From contig NZ_NIOF01000001.1 of the NCBI RefSeq assembly GCF_002205645.1, positions 992,001-1,056,000 of the forward strand: a DNA stretch of 64,000 nucleotides, written 5' to 3'. The notes under the pieces were generated by a model. That model worked only from the letters and a program-made list of their open reading frames with translations, did no database searches and had not been told where the DNA came from. Position 1 is the first letter of the stretch. Every line of letters begins with the position of its first letter. The DNA comes from Roseateles aquatilis (GTDB lineage: Bacteria > Pseudomonadota > Gammaproteobacteria > Burkholderiales > Burkholderiaceae_C). This document shows positions 62,346 through 64,000 of this stretch, in pieces. A program made the position numbers and the translations under genes.

Positions 62346-62671
62346 TTGGAATCTCTCCTGACGGACGCCCGATTGTGCAAGCGCCGAACGCCCCCTCCCC
62401 CTGGTCACCCCCGAAGTGACGAGAAGCCGCCGCATCGCAACAACAACCGGCCCCACCACAACGACCACGCCAAGGGATGCTCGGGGACGCTCCGAGACGC
62501 TTGGGCGCTTGGGCGCTCAGCGGCGCTCAGGGACGTTCACGGATGTCTCGGTCGGTGCCAGCTGGGGCCGCTGAACGCCACTTGGGACTTGTGGAGAAAG
62601 GCGGGCCCCGGCTTGCGCCGACGCGCGCGGTGCCACGCCGGCCCACGGCCGCGACGGCCCGCCCGCCTCGA
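62346..62671. other. Gap between YqaA-like and carboxypeptidase genes
   Basis: These 326 bases contain the carboxypeptidase Shine-Dalgarno and a short tandem duplication of CGCTTGGG (62498-62513). I see no promoter, RNA or reading frame worth naming. Confidence 0.45.
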
Positions 62672-63154
62672 TCAATGCAACACAGCCATGCCGATGGCGG
62701 TCATCAACACGTACCGGATGAACTTGCCCACCGCCATGTAGCCGACGCACGGCCAGAACGGCAGCCTCGACCACCCGGCCAGCGCGCACAGCGGATCGCC
62801 GACGATGGGCAGCCAACTGAGCAGACAGGTCTTGGCACCGAAACGGCGCAACCAGCCCAGCATGCGCTGGTCGCGCGGCGTGTGATGGACGGCGGCCTCG
62901 TAGGCCCGCTCCGCGCCGTAGCCCATCCACCAGGTGATCGCTCCGCCGAGGGTGTTGCCGACGGTGGCCACCAGGATCGCCGGCCAGAACAGGTCGGGCC
63001 GCGCGTTGACCAGCAGCAGCACCACCGGCTCCGACCCCAGCGGCAGCAGCGTCGCCGAAATCAACGCCACCACGAAGACCGCGCCGAGCCCGACTTGCGG
63101 GAGAGCAAGGGTCTCCAGCATCAGGTGAATCATGTGTTGCAGCCAGGCTTCCAT
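62672..63154 (-). CDS. YqaA/VTT-domain membrane protein
   Basis: A 160-residue protein of the YqaA branch of the DedA/VTT group with about four helices. Conserved pieces are LPLGSEPVVLLLV, VATVGNTLGGAITWWMGY and FGAKTCLLSWLPIVGDPLCALAGW. Related proteins act in membrane lipid or peptide-antibiotic tolerance, but this branch is uncharacterised. The start at 63154 (MEAWLQHMIH) is chosen by family length. It is divergent from the following binding-protein gene. Confidence 0.88.
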   Translation of the reverse strand: MEAWLQHMIHLMLETLALPQVGLGAVFVVALISATLLPLGSEPVVLLLVNARPDLFWPAILVATVGNTLGGAITWWMGYGAERAYEAAVHHTPRDQRMLGWLRRFGAKTCLLSWLPIVGDPLCALAGWSRLPFWPCVGYMAVGKFIRYVLMTAIGMAVLH

Positions 63155-63285
63155 GCGTGGGATTATCCAAAGTCCATTCAGGGGATCCGCGTCTGCACCG
63201 TCACGCCGCACAGCGGCATCGTTCCGCGGCGTTCGTGCCGACCGCGGGGGGTACAAGAACGGGCAGACGATCAAACGAGGTCGCT

Positions 63286-64000
63286 ATGTCCTTTCGCAGC
63301 CTTGCTGCATTGTCGGCCGCGCTGATCGGTCTCGCCCTCTGGGGAGGGGGCACCGGCCCGCGCGCGCTCCTGGTCGGCGCCGCGATGGCGCAGCCCGCGC
63401 CGTCCACGCCCGCTTCGGCAAGCGCGGGGCCCGCGCCCGCGCCCATCCCGGGTTGCCCGCTGCTGGTCGCGTCCGGCAATCCGCAATACCCGCCGTACCT
63501 GTGGCGCGACCCGGCGGACGACCAGAAGCTCGTGGGCGCCAACGCCGACCTGATGCAGTGGCTGGCCGCGGAGCTCGGCATCCCGATCGAGACCCGTTAT
63601 GTCGGCCCCTGGGGCCGCGTGCAGGAGGAGATGCGCGCCGGCCGCATCGACCTGATCGCCGGCGCGTTCTTCACGTTGCCGCGCACCGAATACATGGACT
63701 ACTTCCACCCCGCCTTCCGCGAGACCCGCAGCGTGGTCTGGTCGCGCGCGACCGCACCGGTGCCGTACAAGCGCTGGAGCGACCTGGCCGGGCGCCAGGG
63801 CGTGACGGTCATCAACAACAGCTTCGGCGTCGAGTTCGACAACTACGCGCGCCAGTCCCTCAAGATCACGCAGGTGGCCAGCATCGAGCAAGCCATCCAG
63901 ATGCTGCAACGCGGCCGCGCCGACTACCTGATCTACGAGGACACCCCGGCCGAGGCCTATGCCACCCGCAACGGCGGTCCGGCGATCCGGCCGCTGATGC
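63286..64000 (+). CDS. Amino-acid-type ABC binding protein (5' part)
   Basis: The first 238 codons of a family-3 periplasmic binding protein; the gene runs off the right edge. A long signal peptide (MSFRSLAALSAALIGLALWG, with cleavage in the following Ala/Pro region near AMAQP) leads a Pro/Ala-rich linker. The first lobe follows with LLVASGNPQYPPYLWRD and DLMQWLAAELGIPIETRYVG. The hinge-region NNSFGVEF and YEDTPAEAYA are also seen. It could be a PBPb-type sensor instead of a transporter part. No partner is visible. Confidence 0.8.
   Translation, partial: MSFRSLAALSAALIGLALWGGGTGPRALLVGAAMAQPAPSTPASASAGPAPAPIPGCPLLVASGNPQYPPYLWRDPADDQKLVGANADLMQWLAAELGIPIETRYVGPWGRVQEEMRAGRIDLIAGAFFTLPRTEYMDYFHPAFRETRSVVWSRATAPVPYKRWSDLAGRQGVTVINNSFGVEFDNYARQSLKITQVASIEQAIQMLQRGRADYLIYEDTPAEAYATRNGGPAIRPLM

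Overview
The window is a G+C-rich (roughly 70% by eye) chromosomal segment of a betaproteobacterium. It most likely belongs to the Burkholderiales near Roseateles, Mitsuaria or Rubrivivax. That placement is inferred from gene order (petABC followed by sspA; hisI-hisE leading into tatABC; argB-HAD-slmA), a Bug/TctC binding protein, an imuA-imuB-dnaE2 cassette, a phasin, a Kdo hydroxylase and a PEP-CTERM protein. No rRNA, tRNA, CRISPR array or insertion sequence was recognised. Almost every gene is housekeeping or ordinary accessory in character.

Layout. 1-3.2 kb: 5' part of sspA, then the cytochrome bc1 operon petA-petB-petC, all minus strand. 3.4-7.1 kb: mscL, a DUF1631 protein and a secreted TonB-like protein. 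7.3-10.3 kb: pdxA and a Nif3-family gene, the latter divergent from a membrane-anchored S1C protease through overlapping start codons. 10.4-18.5 kb: one long minus-strand run, argB, HAD phosphatase, a LuxR-type response regulator, slmA, DUF815 ATPase, mutT-like, hisI, hisE, a small membrane protein, hinT, tatA, tatB, tatC. 18.6-21.3 kb: a CDF transporter, dtd, a VOC protein and an unknown protein. 21.4-22.4 kb: a Bug-type binding protein. 22.4-31.4 kb: a minus-strand catabolic island with a complete Liv-type ABC importer between two acyl/aryl-CoA ligases, facing a divergent Crp/Fnr regulator.

32.4-37.4 kb: an acetyltransferase, kdoO, a glycosyltransferase that overlaps kdoO tail to tail, and a two-component system. 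37.4-43.4 kb: the imuA-imuB-dnaE2 mutasome under a clear LexA box. 43.4-44.1 kb: an AbrB/PIN toxin-antitoxin pair abutting dnaE2. 44.4-46.9 kb: a lipase-like hydrolase, a 23-residue membrane protein, a larger membrane protein and an unknown protein. 47.3-50.5 kb: an unknown helical-repeat protein, a class D beta-lactamase and a copper chaperone. 50.6-56.5 kb: a GntR/amidohydrolase/PyrE-like cassette with a divergent LysR gene, then a second LysR gene divergent from an alcohol-dehydrogenase-family gene. 56.7-64 kb: an orphan binding protein, a zinc-ribbon membrane protein, a phasin, a PEP-CTERM protein, an M32 carboxypeptidase, a YqaA-type membrane protein and the 5' part of an amino-acid-type binding protein.

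The strongest candidate for something undescribed is at 47.2-49.8 kb. Near-identical 14-bp palindromes (GTAACGCGCGTTAC and GCAACGCGCGTAAC) sit upstream of the helical-repeat gene and upstream of the class D beta-lactamase gene. Each lies about 30 bp from a similar GCGCA(A/C)A(A/C)T element. The helical-repeat protein has what may be an N-terminal winged helix, so it could be an autoregulating controller of the beta-lactamase. The palindromes are seen directly; the regulatory link is inference. Other points of interest are a Crp-like operator in the CoA-ligase/Liv island that changes together with the recognition helix, a PyrE paralogue with an altered catalytic loop next to a carbamoylase, and a tail-anchored protein with eight CxxC pairs.
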